Shown here piece after piece: positions 34,421 to 50,058 of a DNA stretch of 64,000 nucleotides. Position 1 is the first letter of the stretch; every line of letters begins with the position of its first letter. The stretch comes from Camarhynchus parvulus. Taxonomy: Eukaryota; Chordata; Aves; Passeriformes; Thraupidae. The stretch spans positions 46,039,376 through 46,103,375 of the forward strand of contig NC_044601.1 in the NCBI RefSeq assembly GCF_901933205.1, written 5' to 3'. Position numbers and translations under genes: made by a program. The notes beneath the pieces are model-generated. The model did not search any database, was not told the origin of the DNA, and saw only the letters and a program-made list of their open reading frames with translations.

Positions 34421-37400
34421 TGTTCTGTGCAGGACAACCAGGAATCTCCTCATGGAGGCTGCATGGCAGACCCCAGCCCCCCCAGCCCCACGATGTACAC
34501 TCAATGCAATCATAAAAGCTCATCAAGATCATTCTGTCACTATTACTTATTTTGAAGTCACTTAGCTTTAGAACTACAAACACTGAAGTAATTAACTTTG
34601 CAAGGATTTTTTAAATATCAATATCTATTGTGGATCTAGGTCTCTGAAGGGAACAACTTAATGAAAGCATTATACTTCATTATTATAATACATTTTATTA
34701 ATAACGTACTGAAGTCCCAAAAGACATTACAAGTTCTGATTTTCTATATTTGCAATATTTGCGCCCTGCTGCCCCCAAGAAAAGCCAAGTAGATCCACAA
34801 ATCTGGCAAATTAAGGTCTACCAAGAGTCACATCACAAAATTCCAGTCTCCCATTCTTAGTTCTAAAATCCAGTCAAAACCTAATAGAAACACTGGACTA
34901 CAATGTCTTGCCTTTCCTTGTCATTATTCTTAAGCAGTAAGAACCCACTTTTTAGTTACATTGATCGGTTGTATTCTTTTTACATTTATTTATACTGTAT
35001 TTTGTTTCATGACAGCACAGGAAAACCTTACTACGAACAAGCAAGTAAATAAGACAGTTCTATGCCTATTGGAAGTGATAAACCTTTAGGGGCAAAATAT
35101 GGGATACCTAACTTCTAGCTCATTAGCATATTAAAAAGAAAACTTTCTCATAATGGCATATTTGCACATGTAGAAAAAAAACTTACAAAGAAAACAGGCT
35201 TAAAACTATAAAAGCTATACAATGTTTTTACATTATTTGCTACTACCCAAATATTCCACTTCAGGTATTGAGTCAGGATATTTTCTTCTCAAAATGCCTT
35301 TGAACACTAAATTTTCTTCTAAATAATGATATTTTCAAAACCTAGCTAAAGTAGAGGCCAGCGAAAGCAGAAGCATGTAAGCAGAATTTAAAATTAGTCT
35401 GTTAGCACAGCATGCAAATTTAAAATTAGCTTGGTTTAATCCATTGCAAAGAAGCTCTCTCATGGGAGAGCTGTCCTTTTAAGTCTGGATCAAGTGTACA
35501 TTGTGTGTTACTTTAGCATTGAACCCACACTTAAAATTTGAAATTACAGATCTCAGGTGTAAACCTGGTCAATCTGTTTTTCTGCACACCTGCCAAGTAG
35601 ATTCAGATGCAGAAGTTGATAATATAAAAACAATTTTCATAATTATTTGTGAGGAAATAATTTATCTTACAGGGCACTATCTTACACTATATGATTTTTT
35701 AGATTATTATTTTATCAAATTATTTTTGTGTTAATGAAGTGGAATTAGTAGGTAGTCATGCTGTGTTGGTTTATATGTAAACATACCCCTGACACTGCTA
35801 TTCTCAAGTGCCTACTGAAAAAACACTTAATAGCAAGACCTAGAGTATAACAAATGTGTACTTGAAATGTCAGCTAAAAATTAGTCAAAGACATGGAATG
35901 GCGCTGTTTTACTAGAAGAAAGAGGGCAAGGCTGAAATAGTTGTAAACCAGCATGTGCTTGCAAATGTCACCTTAAGAGATTTACTAGTGACTACAGATA
36001 CATGCAAAAACTCTGTGGATTAGTAACTCGGTATTAACAGATTTAGAGACACACAGAGAGAAATCAGGATATAAGCAATGGATCTGTCCTGTTTAAACAT
36101 AGTCTGAAGAATTTCAAACTTGGTCTAACTCATAAAACTTACTTTTAGAGCTAACTATCAGTTATGGAAATGGAAGCATACATGTTACTGCTTTGGTGAG
36201 AACCAAGTCTAAGTGAACCCCCTGCAAACAAATTCATATGATACCTCTCAGGTTTCTAGTTGGAACAAAATATTTGCATTACCTACCAACAACATGCACC
36301 AGCCACAGGAAAAAAACTATAGAAAAACATCAACCCAGAATTGATTACAAATCACCACGTTAAACTTCTTAGGAAGCACATAATATGCAGCAAGAAACTA
36401 TAGTTATTAATCAGGATGGACGCCAAGCAATTTTGTATCAGCTTTAGAGAATGCAGAAAACACTGCCTGAGCCACTTTTTTTAAAGGTTAGTTTTACTGG
36501 ACAGTCAAACATAGGAATCACACTCACACTGCTGCACTCCTAAGATAAGTATTTATATATTAATTTAGTTGTACCTCACACAGTATACTGCAGTGTGGCA
36601 CAGGAGACCCAGCACTCTCACACACACCAGTGTCAAGAGAACAATATGGATTTCACAAGCAAACCACGAGTGAATATCCAGGGAAGGTACTCCACCCTAA
36701 CAGAAAAGCCATGCTTCACAGTACTGTATTGAGCTGACAGTGTAGACATTCTGGACCTAGATTCATGGTGATGGGAATGGAAATTCCTGTTCTAGGAATT
36801 TCAGTGGCATTCCAGCTAGAATAAAGGCCTGATGTACCTGCCGAAGCATCACGCTAAGACTTAAGATTAGCTGGTTTGAATCCAAAAGTAAGCAACTTAA
36901 CACAGTGCAACTGTATAAGCATTTCTACAAATGCAGTATGAACATTATTAGCAACAGGACTTATGCTAACTATGCAATTCCCAGTCCTGAACTGATCTCA
37001 TTAGCTTGTTATGAAAACTGGTTCTATCAACTAGACCTTGGAACCAGGTGTCTCTTGTTATGATACAAAATTTAAGCACGAGATATCAAAAACCTTGAAA
37101 CTACAGACACAGATGAAAAGCCATAGCCCCAGAACCATAAACAATTCCTTAATGGTCAAATACCAGTCAGTGAAAACATGCAGCCTCCACAGCTGGGAAG
37201 GCTGGTTTTGCTCTTGGTAGCAGCGCTAACTTAAAAAACCCAAACACTTGAGTAACAGGGCAAGGAAGCCACAACGCTGCAACTGGGAAAGGACCACCTC
37301 TCCAGCATCACAGTGCCCCAGTCATATATTAAAAGATGCTTACAAAGGATCCTAATTTGGGTCTGTCTGTGTGTTTTGGCCAAAGATGTATGCCACAGTT

Positions 37401-40400
37401 CTACACCTGTCCTGTCATCCAACCTTCCCCATCACTCACTGAAGAGTTCTCCAATTAGGTTACCTTCATCTCAGCAACTAGGACCATCAAGAACAAAGCT
37501 ATCAGGCTAGAAATATGGTAGCGGCTAGATGGTACTGCACAGTTACAGATAATTTAGGATGTCAGATATAAGTGACTGCTTTGAATACAAGATTATAATG
37601 GTTACTGTGTAGTAACTTATAGCAATAATTAAAAATATGTAAGAACTAATTAAAAAGACAAGGTATGCTGCTAATGAATGTCAGTCTAAAAGCTTTCATT
37701 CTAAAGTTCAAAATTGAACTGAATTGTCAGTCTAAACTCCGCCACCACAGCTACCTCTAATTCTTTAATATATATTTGCATGTGTATACATTTAGATGTA
37801 TATATGCACACATAATTAGTTTTGAAAAAGCTGTAAAAGAGAACTTTAGAAAGAGCAACACTTATCCTTAAAAGACAGCAACTTAAAAAGCTTTACAAAT
37901 ATATCAGACACCAGTTACAGTACAACTTCAGTTAAGTACATGGAGACCTGGCATAGTAAATTAATTCTATTCCAACTAGTCCTCTTAACTAAGGAATGAC
38001 AGGCTTCAGTTGAGAGGAAAAACACATCAAACAGATTTAAAAAGTGGTGAAATTGGCCACATTATTTGATGGATTTCACCCTAATAGAATTCAACATGAA
38101 CATGGGAAAATAGCAACTAAAGTATATGCCTAAAGGAGGAGGAAAGAAGCTTAACTGGGAGAAGAAGAAAACAACAGTCATCTATGACAAACTATTTTCA
38201 ATGTATGAACAGAAAGTGCAGTTAATCTTCAGGAAGCATCTAAAAAAGAGATGGCCAGCTGTGGCTGCATATTAGCAGATGGAAAATATTCTGACTCTTT
38301 GACTTCGTATTCTATGAATGCATATCCAAAAGTGAGGTCTAATACTGTAAAAAACCTCAACAGAGCTGTTGAAAATGTCATTAACAGCTATCACAAGACA
38401 CACCAGATGATAAACGGCAAGTTGCCTAGGAGGACTGTTGAGCAACAGTACAGCCCTGGAGGGAGTGACATACGAACCAAACATATTCCTGAACAAGAAA
38501 TCAACTATAAATCAATCTTACAAAAATGCATAGAAATTCAGATTGAGCAAGAATAAGGATTGCAAGTAGCATATAAAAATTTGCTGAGCTATAAAATCAT
38601 AGCTTTAATACCTAAACCACTGAATTTATTCAAGACTTGGTATACATCTACAAGAAATACTCCACAGCATGAAACTGCTCCAATATACTGATCCACAGGC
38701 AAGTATTATGACCCTGAAGTGTATGTCAAATAATGAACAGTGTTAGAATTTAATTATCTTAATAAAAAAAGTCATGTTGTGGAACTGTATTCTCTCTGAT
38801 AATAAAACGAAAAATACTGCTGGATTACAGCCTTAGTTTCAAGAGTGTGGTAACACATGATTACATTCAAATACTAAAAACTAATTCTTCAGCAATATTA
38901 AGTAAGGGTAAGATATTTGGTTAACGTAAAAAAATCTACAATGTACATCTTAATCATTTTAGAACTTGCATCATAGTACAAAGAACAGCTTCACTGAGCT
39001 GATCTGGATGTGTATTTTTCCATTTCTGACCTAATTTCTTCAATACACACTAGAGAAGAACTTATCCATTTCTCCACCATGCCAAATAATTCTTTTTTGC
39101 TTGACCAGGATGTTAGCATTTTACAGAAGTTCAATATATACACACATTTTCATTTCACATCAACCCATCAGTGGCTGGTTCAGATAACTCAGAGGCATAC
39201 AAAAATTTGTACAAAGGATGTGAATGCTAAAGCTAATTGTCCAGGAAAATCCTGTATTTCAAGGAACTTCCACATGCCAAACCAGCAGCAGCCCAGTGTC
39301 ATTATCTCCTAGGCATTTACTCCCTTTCCTTTCCTCCCTATCCTGTTGCTCTTTGGCATTTTCCTCTCCAGAACAAAATCATCTCAGGCCTTTCAAATAT
39401 AACAAAGTACTCCTAAATACATTCACCTCTATTTAGAATGTCCATTTCCCATTTAGCTGAAATCTCCCCCCAGTCTTGATTTAACTACTTGATTGAGACA
39501 CACACCAAAGCCAAACAGTACTCATTGCCACATGACCTAAATAAACCCTGACCTAGTTAGGGCTTATAATATAAGTCTTAGTTTACTCAGGTCATTTTTT
39601 TAGTAGCAACTAAGGCTGAGAAGACACTTTATCAAATTACAAAAAATTAATTATTCACTTAAATGCCCATCATGTCATGCTACACCAGATTGTTTTCCAA
39701 CCTCAGACAGCTGGAAACAATATTTATCCAAGCAATCAGCAATTACTACAAATTTTCTGATAGTGTTTCTGCCCAGGGCATGGCCTTATGGCTTAGCCTT
39801 TTTAATAAAAACTTTCACAAACTAACACCTATTAGTTCCCATTCAACTTAACCAGCAACAAACTCCAGCAAACCTAAGAGTAGATACCAACTGCAATTAC
39901 AGCATTCTTTTATCATAAGCAGGTATTTTAGCAAGATCAAATTTTGATGCAGTAGCTAGAAAAAAAGTAAATCCGAACTTTATTTCCTCTATACCACTTC
40001 TATATAATACCACATCAACTGAGTCCAAAATACTGTTAGATTTCACATTGTATAAAGTGTAAAAGAAACACATCAATATATTGTTAATGTCAAGATGACT
40101 TTTTGAAAGTCTGCTTTGTAAGATATGATTCCTCATGCTACTAAGAACACTTCTCTAGCACTGACATCTCCTTCAATTAAAAAGACACATCTTTATCATA
40201 AAACTTAGGTATTTGTAGGGTTTGATGTTTCTGTGAAAAAAATTCATAGGAAAGTTCTGCATGTGTTTTAATTGATAAGCATATGAAGCACTTTCTGTTA
40301 ACCTGTCAATCTGCTTTTAAAAATGTCAATTGGTACTTCATCTCACAAGTGCTGAATTATTAATGGTGGTCAGTATCACTCTATAAATAAAACAGAAATA

Positions 40401-43400
40401 CTACTAGAGTGAGGAAAGGTGGCTGTTCAACTAACCATATCTTTAAAAAGTGGAGTAAGATTTTTATTTTTAGTGGTTGATTACTGGATACAAACATGTC
40501 AGTCTCTCTTCAGACTACAATGAAATGAGAAATTTAAAATGGAGATCTGCCAGTTTAGCTCTTTCATGTACAGTGTTCTTGTTAATTTTGTAAACTAAAA
40601 GTAACACATGTTTACATCTGTCCTAATTTATAAAATGAATATTTATGAAGTTCTTTACACAACAATTTACTACTACTTAGGAAGGAAAAAAAAGCTAAGA
40701 CAATTCACTAAGCTGTCCCTCAGACAGACTTCCATTTTCTATCTTCTTGCTTTTCCTGAGCTCCAGATATTCATAACAGATACTCAACCCCCACACCTTT
40801 TAGAAGTTCATTCTAAAGCTAAATGGCTGGCTGGCAATTTTATATTAATATAAAATGTCATTACTGCCTTCATTAAGCAACTGTACTTTCCAATTTCTGG
40901 AAGAAAAAATCCCCAACAAACGTGTTTACTTGAAAGTATCTCCGCTGTGCAAGCTGAATTTATTGCACAGTCCTAGGTCAGGCATTTCCACAGAGCTGTC
41001 TAATTGTCTCTTTACGACACAATAAAATAGCAAAGCACTCCAAAAACCCCAAACTACAAACCAACAGCAAGTTTCCATAAAGGTTTTGATATGCATATAC
41101 ATCATTGCATATAACCAAAGCCAAGGAAAACCATTGCATCACAGTTATTGCATCTGGTTTAAGCAACTAAAACCAAAAGGCTCTTCTACATAAATAATAT
41201 ACACAGGAAAGAAGACAAGTATCAATCACTGGATTAAAGCAATATGGCAAATATAGATTCTATCAGTAGAAAAGCTGAAGTTTTAAGCTGGAACATAAGC
41301 TTCTGGAACTCTTCCTGTGTAGCTAGTCACTTCTAGGGACAAAAAATACAAAGTACACACATAGCTGAGTTTAAGCACTCTTATTTTACCAAGCATTACA
41401 CTTCTCTAAACAGTTTTTAGAGCTACTCTGACCAGGCAAAACCCCCTAGAATTCATCAGATAAACACTTTGTTATTAAGAATTCCATAAAGAGATTTGAG
41501 AATCTATTAATATAAATTCCTACCATGATTAAATTAATGTTGGCCTTCCTCTTAGATTGCCTGAAGTGGGGGGCAGAGCATACAATTTTACTCTTGATTT
41601 ATCATGCTGTGACTACATGAATTAGTGCAAGTCACTCTGTACAACAGTGGTGATGGCACTGTGAGAACAGACACAGCAATCAAAGCAAAGACAGCACAAG
41701 CTTATGGACCAGGTTGCCTGAAAGTTGGACTTCCAGATCTACAGGGCATTTTCTTTTTGTTCTTTTAATAACAGATCCAAACCTTCCAACTCCACAACCA
41801 TGCCCCGGGGACCCACATTAACACAACTGCCATGAACATCCATTCTAACCTTGTACACAGAATTCCCCACTGGAAGTCTGACTTCAAGAATGAATGAACT
41901 ACAAAACTTTAAGATAAAGAAGGGTATTCTTAATAAAGACCAACTGGCACTGACTACCATCAACAACACTAATTTACTATGCACAGGCTAGATTAATATA
42001 ACAAAGCTTAAGTTTGTCCATATGTGAACTTTCTATTATATGCATAATTTCATCTCATCCACTGACCATACAGCAGAACTTTCATTTTCAGTTTCAGCCT
42101 CCAGCCTGTTATAAACCAATTAAACACCTTTGAGGTGTTTTGTCTTATGTGGATAAAAGCAAGTCACCTAGCATCATATACTGACCTTCATCATCCTTCC
42201 TCAAACTTAATTCATTTGGCCAGTTCTTTACTTGATGTAATCCAGTGAGTATACAATAAATTATCATCCTTTGTTCATCTATTCCAGAGAAATCAGCTGT
42301 TTTCAGTCACAGTAGTCTAACCAGATCCCCTATTTTTCATTCAATGACAGGTTACTGTCACATGGCCATACCTGTCCTGGATATATGACAATATAATTCT
42401 ACACTTGAAGCACAAAAAGCTATGCTAACAAGCATAAATTTAACTAGTATTCTTTCATCAAATAAAGGGAAGAGATGAGCGTCTTACAAAATATTCCCAT
42501 AAAATTATCTATCAACCCCTACCCAGTAAAATACAAATGATCCAATAAGAGCAGAAGCAACTGTGGGTTTCTGCATACAATATTCATGTCTCAGTTAATA
42601 CTACGACTTATAATTAGACTCATCTTCGTTGCTGAAAGTACAGTAATACTGCTCAGTGACAGCAAACTTCCAAATTTATGCTTATATCCTAACAAAATGT
42701 GGTCATTTTATATAACAGTAGAGTTAACTATGCACAAAAAATCACTACATTCCCCATTGGATTCAAACTTGCATACCTAATCCAAGTGCCTAAAAGAAAG
42801 CTTCATGAAAATACAGCTACCCTTTCCTACAAGGGAACATTACAGTTATCAACACCACCTCATACTACAGAAAACTTAACTGAAATACAACAGGTTAAGA
42901 TAGAAGTAGTTAATCAGTCTGACTCCGGATCAGCAAGATCAAGGGAAACTGAACTTACAGTATAGTGAAAGATTGTTGGAAAATATTAAAGATTAAGATA
43001 TCAACTACATCAAATCAGTGCAACCAAATTAAGCCAATAAGAAACCTGACATCCCCTCATTACCAAATTAATTACTAATCATTCAGTAAATAGTAAGTTC
43101 CACTGAGAGCAAAAGTAGTTTCCACACATTATAATTTCAAAACTTATTTTATCAGCAACTGGTGTTTTCCTATGCATTTAAATACATGCTGGAAAGTTAT
43201 AGTTACTGAAGACATATGAGGATTCAGAAGTAAAGATCAACTATGTGCCTCATGAAGAATGCCTTAAACATTTATCTTTGAGCATAACCAATTTTTGATT
43301 GAAAAATTAAGTTTTAACATGAGTACAAAATACAATATTCAATTTGCTACTAAACAATTATTGTTGCAGAAGCAACAGAAGCATCAATGGCATTAAAGTA

Positions 43401-44671
43401 CACCCTCTGCAAAACAAAGAGAGAATAATTACAAGACAGTTTCAAAAGTGTATTTCTATATGCTAAAGACATGAAATGATCCAATGGTATTCCTCAACTT
43501 CTAAACAATAACTTTAATTGCAGCTAAATATAACTAACTGGAACTTACTAGCTTTCAGGAATACCATCTACCAAATGAACTGTCAAATACCATTCACAAA
43601 GCACGAGCCTGAACATAAACAGAACTAAAATACCCGATTAACCTTTAGAACTGCGGATGCTTTTAATTCCTCCTCCACGTATTCAAGAAGTTCAAGAACT
43701 TAAAAGCAGATGCATCAATTCAACTGCAAGTTACCAGATCTAAGAAGTGCCACAGATAAAAAGAAAAAAGGTACCTGTAAGAAGTTCCAGTGTTACATAC
43801 ATCCTAGTCTGAAGACACGCTTGCCAGCTTGCTTCCCTTTGTAAACTGCAATGTACCAAAACATTCCAGCAGAAATGGTGGTATACCTATAAGCTCTCAC
43901 TAAACCATTCCGCAGCTGGAATTCAGGCTGCTGAGATGTGCTGTACGGCATGCCTGCAGATGCCCTTTGGCTACATCCTTGCCAACACCTTTCTCTCTCT
44001 GCCTGGTTGGCATGTTAAGCTCTTGCCTCTTGATAGATTTTTTGAAGTTCTGATCATAGGCTCAAAAAACTGCCATAGATACACCTCAGTGAGAACCCAT
44101 CCTGAGGAAGTTCTAGAAGCACAAACAGTTCAAAAAAGTAAAACACATAACATGAACTGTTTAAATTTTTAGATGACTACAATACTTGCCAGACATCTAA
44201 ATGTAAAAACTTCCTCCTTTTCTTCACATGCTTTTCTCCAAAATACATTCGGTTGATGTAATCAATTCAGTCTTTTTTTTTTAAACCAAGAGGTGTTAAA
44301 TAAAATTCTCTTTGTAAGCTGATTATCAGTAAGGAAGAATACTTCTTGTTCATCATCCTTAATTCAACTTGAAAAAATTCCACATATTTGGTGGACTAAG
44401 AACATACATGCTAAGATTTAACACTGCTACTTTAGGAATTTGTCAACATACATGCTAAGATTTAACACTGCTACTTTAGTTATTTGTGTGATATGTGAAA
44501 GTCCGGCTATTTTTACTCTAAATCACATAACTGGACAGACTATTTAACAGTATTGCAGAAAGACTACAGCATGCTTTTTGATAACTATTAGTCCTAATGT
44601 GTATTGTAATTCTAAAAGCCAAAAAAGCAGATTTTTTCCTTTATCTTTTAAGACCAATTAATATTTTTAAT
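34421..44671 (-). other. CERT1: CERT1 intron 2, middle; no gene seen
   Basis: Roughly 10 kb of AT-rich intronic sequence. The longest open frames (38251-38556, 101 codons; 39010-39312, 100 codons) lack recognisable domains, splice context or a Kozak-supported start and are regarded as chance. A 44-bp tandem duplication at 44401-44488 is the only clear repeat. Confidence 0.6.
44401..44488 (+). repeat. 44-bp tandem duplication
   Basis: Bases 44401-44435 recur without change at 44445-44479 (35 identical bases, starting AACATACATGCTAAGATTTA). The nine-base spacer after each copy is also similar (GAATTTGTC versus TTATTTGTG). It is a two-copy minisatellite and looks recent. Confidence 0.92.
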
Positions 44672-45066
44672 TTTTCATGGAGTCATAAATGTTGGGAAAA
44701 AAACTCTAATGTTATCAAGTCCAACCATCAACCCAGCACCACCACATTCACCATGCCATCAAGTGCCATATCCACACTTTTTTTGACACTTGCAGGGATG
44801 GTAACTCCACTGCTACCCTGGGCATCCTGTCTCAATGTTTTACAGCCCCTTCTGTGAAGCATTTTTACCGTGTAATCTAAACCTCCCCTGAGACAACCTG
44901 AGGGCATTTACTGTCATCTGTTCACTTCCTACCTGGAAGAAGAGACTGAAATACAACTTGCTACAACCTCCTTTCAGATAGTTTAAGAAGACATAAGGTC
45001 CCCCCTTCAGCCTCCTCTTCTCCAGCCTAAGCAACCCCAGCCCCCTCAGCCACTCCTCATAACACT
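44672..45066 (-). mobile_element. CR1-type LINE 3' end, minus strand
   Basis: Minus-strand CR1 whose 3' tail is at the left (around 44672-44700, from GTCATAAATGTTGG). Reading down from 45066 is the ORF2 C-terminus (LRLEKRRLKGGPYVFLNYLK, then QVGSEQMTVNALRLSQGRF), then the 3'-UTR with GTTGGACTTGATAACATTAG-like text. It is 5'-truncated and frame-disrupted. Orientation is the same as CERT1. It lies about 550 bases downstream of CERT1 exon 2. Confidence 0.88.
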
Positions 45067-48644
<3,578 letters not shown>

Positions 48645-49094
48645 CCCAAAGCCGCGCCTGCTCCCGAGGAAACACGATCGTCTGCGGGCGCCTCCGGGAG
48701 CTCCCGGGTAGCCGCGACACTCAGGCCCGGCGCCGCTCCGGCCGGAGCCCGAGGCGCGGGGGAGACGCCCTCCCTGCGCGGCTGCCGGAGCACCGCACCG
48801 TGCGGCCGGCGGGCTCGGGGGGCGGTGGGGACCGCGACTCTGCTCGAAGAAAGGCTCGCCCCGGCCGCAGGGGGCGGCGGGGCTGAGGGAGGGGGCGCCC
48901 GGCGCCACCGCGGCTCTGCCTGGCAGCGGCCCCGCCGTCAGGTGGCGGTGCCCCGGCCGTGCCAGCGCCGCCCGCGGAGCCGCCCGGCCCCCCCGCCACC
49001 GGGCCCCTCGGCCTGAGCCCCCGGGGCGGTCGGGCCTGACAGCGAGGAAGACGGGGGGGCGGCAGGGCGCAGGAATGAGGTAGAGGCGGCTTAC

Positions 49095-49190
49095 CTTGCT
49101 GAGCACCCCGCAGAGCTCAACAGGCAGTCCGAGCTCGGTCTCGGGGTCCTCCTCGGAGCCGGAGGAATTCCAGCTCTGGTTGTCCGACAT
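49095..49190 (-). CDS. CERT1: CERT1 exon 1 coding part (residues 1-32)
   Basis: 96 bases encoding 32 residues, from [20 protein letters not shown] to CGVLSK, the conserved N-terminus of ceramide transfer protein. The donor is AAG|GTAAGC (49095/49094). The ATG at 49190 is the first in its frame: upstream the frame stays open to a TGA at 49388-49386 but contains no ATG. The start context is weak (T at -3, T at +4). The last residues begin the PH domain, which is completed by exons 2 and 3. The acidic serine-rich N-terminus is typical. POLK starts on the opposite strand under 0.8 kb away. Confidence 0.98.
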
Positions 49191-49490
49191 GGAGACCGGA
49201 GCCGCAGCCACCGCCGAGCTGGGAAAGAGCCGGAGCGGCCCCCGCCCACAGCAGCCTTCTTCTGCCGAAGGGACCGGAGCGCCGGGCTCTACTAGAGCGG
49301 GTGCTGCCACCGAGCGCCGCCCGCCCCTGCCAGCGACCGGCCGGCAACCAGGCTCACAGCCCCGGGATCCCCTCGCCGCGGCCCCTCAGACCCCGCCCGC
49401 GGCCAGAGCCACAACACCGGGACAGCGAGGGGAGGAGGGGCGAGCGCGCGTCCGCCTACCGGGCACCCGCTCAGCGCGCTCCCGCCGCCG
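49191..49490 (-). other. CERT1: CERT1 5' UTR (extent approximate)
   Basis: GC-rich leader between the coding start and the YY1 element at 49487-49497, which in such promoters usually lies at or just downstream of the transcription start. An upstream ATG inside that YY1 element (49494) would give a seven-codon ORF ending at 49471. The true start site cannot be read from sequence. Confidence 0.5.
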
Positions 49491-49497
49491 CCATCTT
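49487..49497 (-). promoter_or_regulatory. YY1 motif (CERT1 direction)
   Basis: The minus strand reads AAGATGGCGGC, an exact YY1 consensus. It is oriented toward CERT1, in the position relative to the gene where YY1 commonly sits near TATA-less start sites. Confidence 0.7.
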
Positions 49498-49548
49498 AAG
49501 TGAGGCGGGCGCTCATCGACGACCACCCCGCCCCGCCGTTGCGCACCG

Positions 49549-49561
49549 CGGGAGTTGTAGT
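49549..49561 (-). promoter_or_regulatory. ZNF143/THAP11-type element 1
   Basis: The minus strand reads ACTACAACTCCCG, matching the ACTACAnnTCCC promoter motif bound by ZNF143/THAP11-containing complexes. It is the first of two copies about 73 bases apart. Confidence 0.6.
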
Positions 49562-49620
49562 CCTGCCCCGCGCGGCCGTGAGTCCGAGCGCCATTGCCCC
49601 TCCTTTCTGCCGCAGTATGT

Positions 49621-49635
49621 GCTGGGAGATGTAGT
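49621..49635 (-). promoter_or_regulatory. ZNF143/THAP11-type element 2
   Basis: The minus strand reads ACTACATCTCCCAGC, a very good match to the longer ACTACAnnTCCCAGC form of the motif. It lies between the two YY1 elements. A weaker third copy (GCTACATCTCCTC, minus strand) is at 49834-49846. Confidence 0.7.
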
Positions 49636-49654
49636 CTCACTCCGACGGAGCGCG

Positions 49655-49665
49655 GCCGCCATCTT
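49655..49665 (-). promoter_or_regulatory. YY1 motif, second copy
   Basis: The minus strand again reads AAGATGGCGGC, 168 bases upstream of the first copy in CERT1 orientation and 20 bases from ZNF143/THAP11 element 2. Confidence 0.65.
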
Positions 49666-49921
49666 GTTTTCGTCGTTCCGGCGCCGGCGGGATTGCCCCC
49701 GGGGGAGGGGAGCTCCGCTACCGAGGGCGGCGGTACTGCCCGGGGCGATGTTTGCTTTGTCTTTTGTGCAGAGGTATTCGCTTTATCTTTAGCGAGGCGA
49801 AGGGTCTCTCCGGTTCTGCTCGCTTTCAAGGGCGAGGAGATGTAGCCTCTCTTCCTCGCCTCAAACCGGCGGGACTCGGAGGACAGTTGAGGGGGTTGAG
49901 CGCCAAATTTTTCCCTAATCA

Positions 49922-49932
49922 AATATGGTGGA
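49922..49932 (+). promoter_or_regulatory. Weak YY1-like motif (POLK direction)
   Basis: AATATGGTGGA on the plus strand resembles the YY1 core but differs at two core positions (T and A for C). It overlaps the first POLK leader ATG and points toward POLK, mirroring the CERT1-directed copies. Confidence 0.35.
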
Positions 49933-49987
49933 GGCGGCGGGAAGGGGCGGGAGATGGTGCTGGCTCCGGGTGAAACGAGAGGGAAAG
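49925..49987 (+). other. POLK: POLK exon 1, 5' UTR (3' part, start unknown)
   Basis: A good donor, AAAG|GTGAGC, follows base 49987 on the plus strand inside the CpG island, at the expected distance and orientation to serve as the non-coding first exon of POLK. The interval listed begins at the first ATG only for reference; the exon presumably starts further left. Two ATGs (49925 and 49954) are open to the donor and create upstream ORFs when spliced to exon 2. Assignment as POLK exon 1 rests on position and splice site, not on homology. Confidence 0.5.
49944..49951 (+). promoter_or_regulatory. GC box
   Basis: GGGGCGGG, a consensus Sp1-type GC box, within the presumed POLK first exon. Confidence 0.45.
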
Positions 49988-50040
49988 GTGAGCCGTTCGG
50001 ACCCGTCCGGGCTCTGCCTCCCCGGCGGCGCGCCCGGCAT

Positions 50041-50058
50041 GGGGCGGGCAGGGCAGGG
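50041..50058 (+). other. G-quadruplex motif
   Basis: GGGGCGGGCAGGGCAGGG has four runs of three or more G separated by loops of one, two and two bases. It is on the POLK sense strand, 54 bases into intron 1. Confidence 0.7.

Noticed and set aside
38251..38556. 101-codon plus-strand open frame starting MASCGC
   Set aside because: No recognisable family, no repeat context and no flanking exon signals. A frame of this length is expected by chance in 64 kb searched in six frames.
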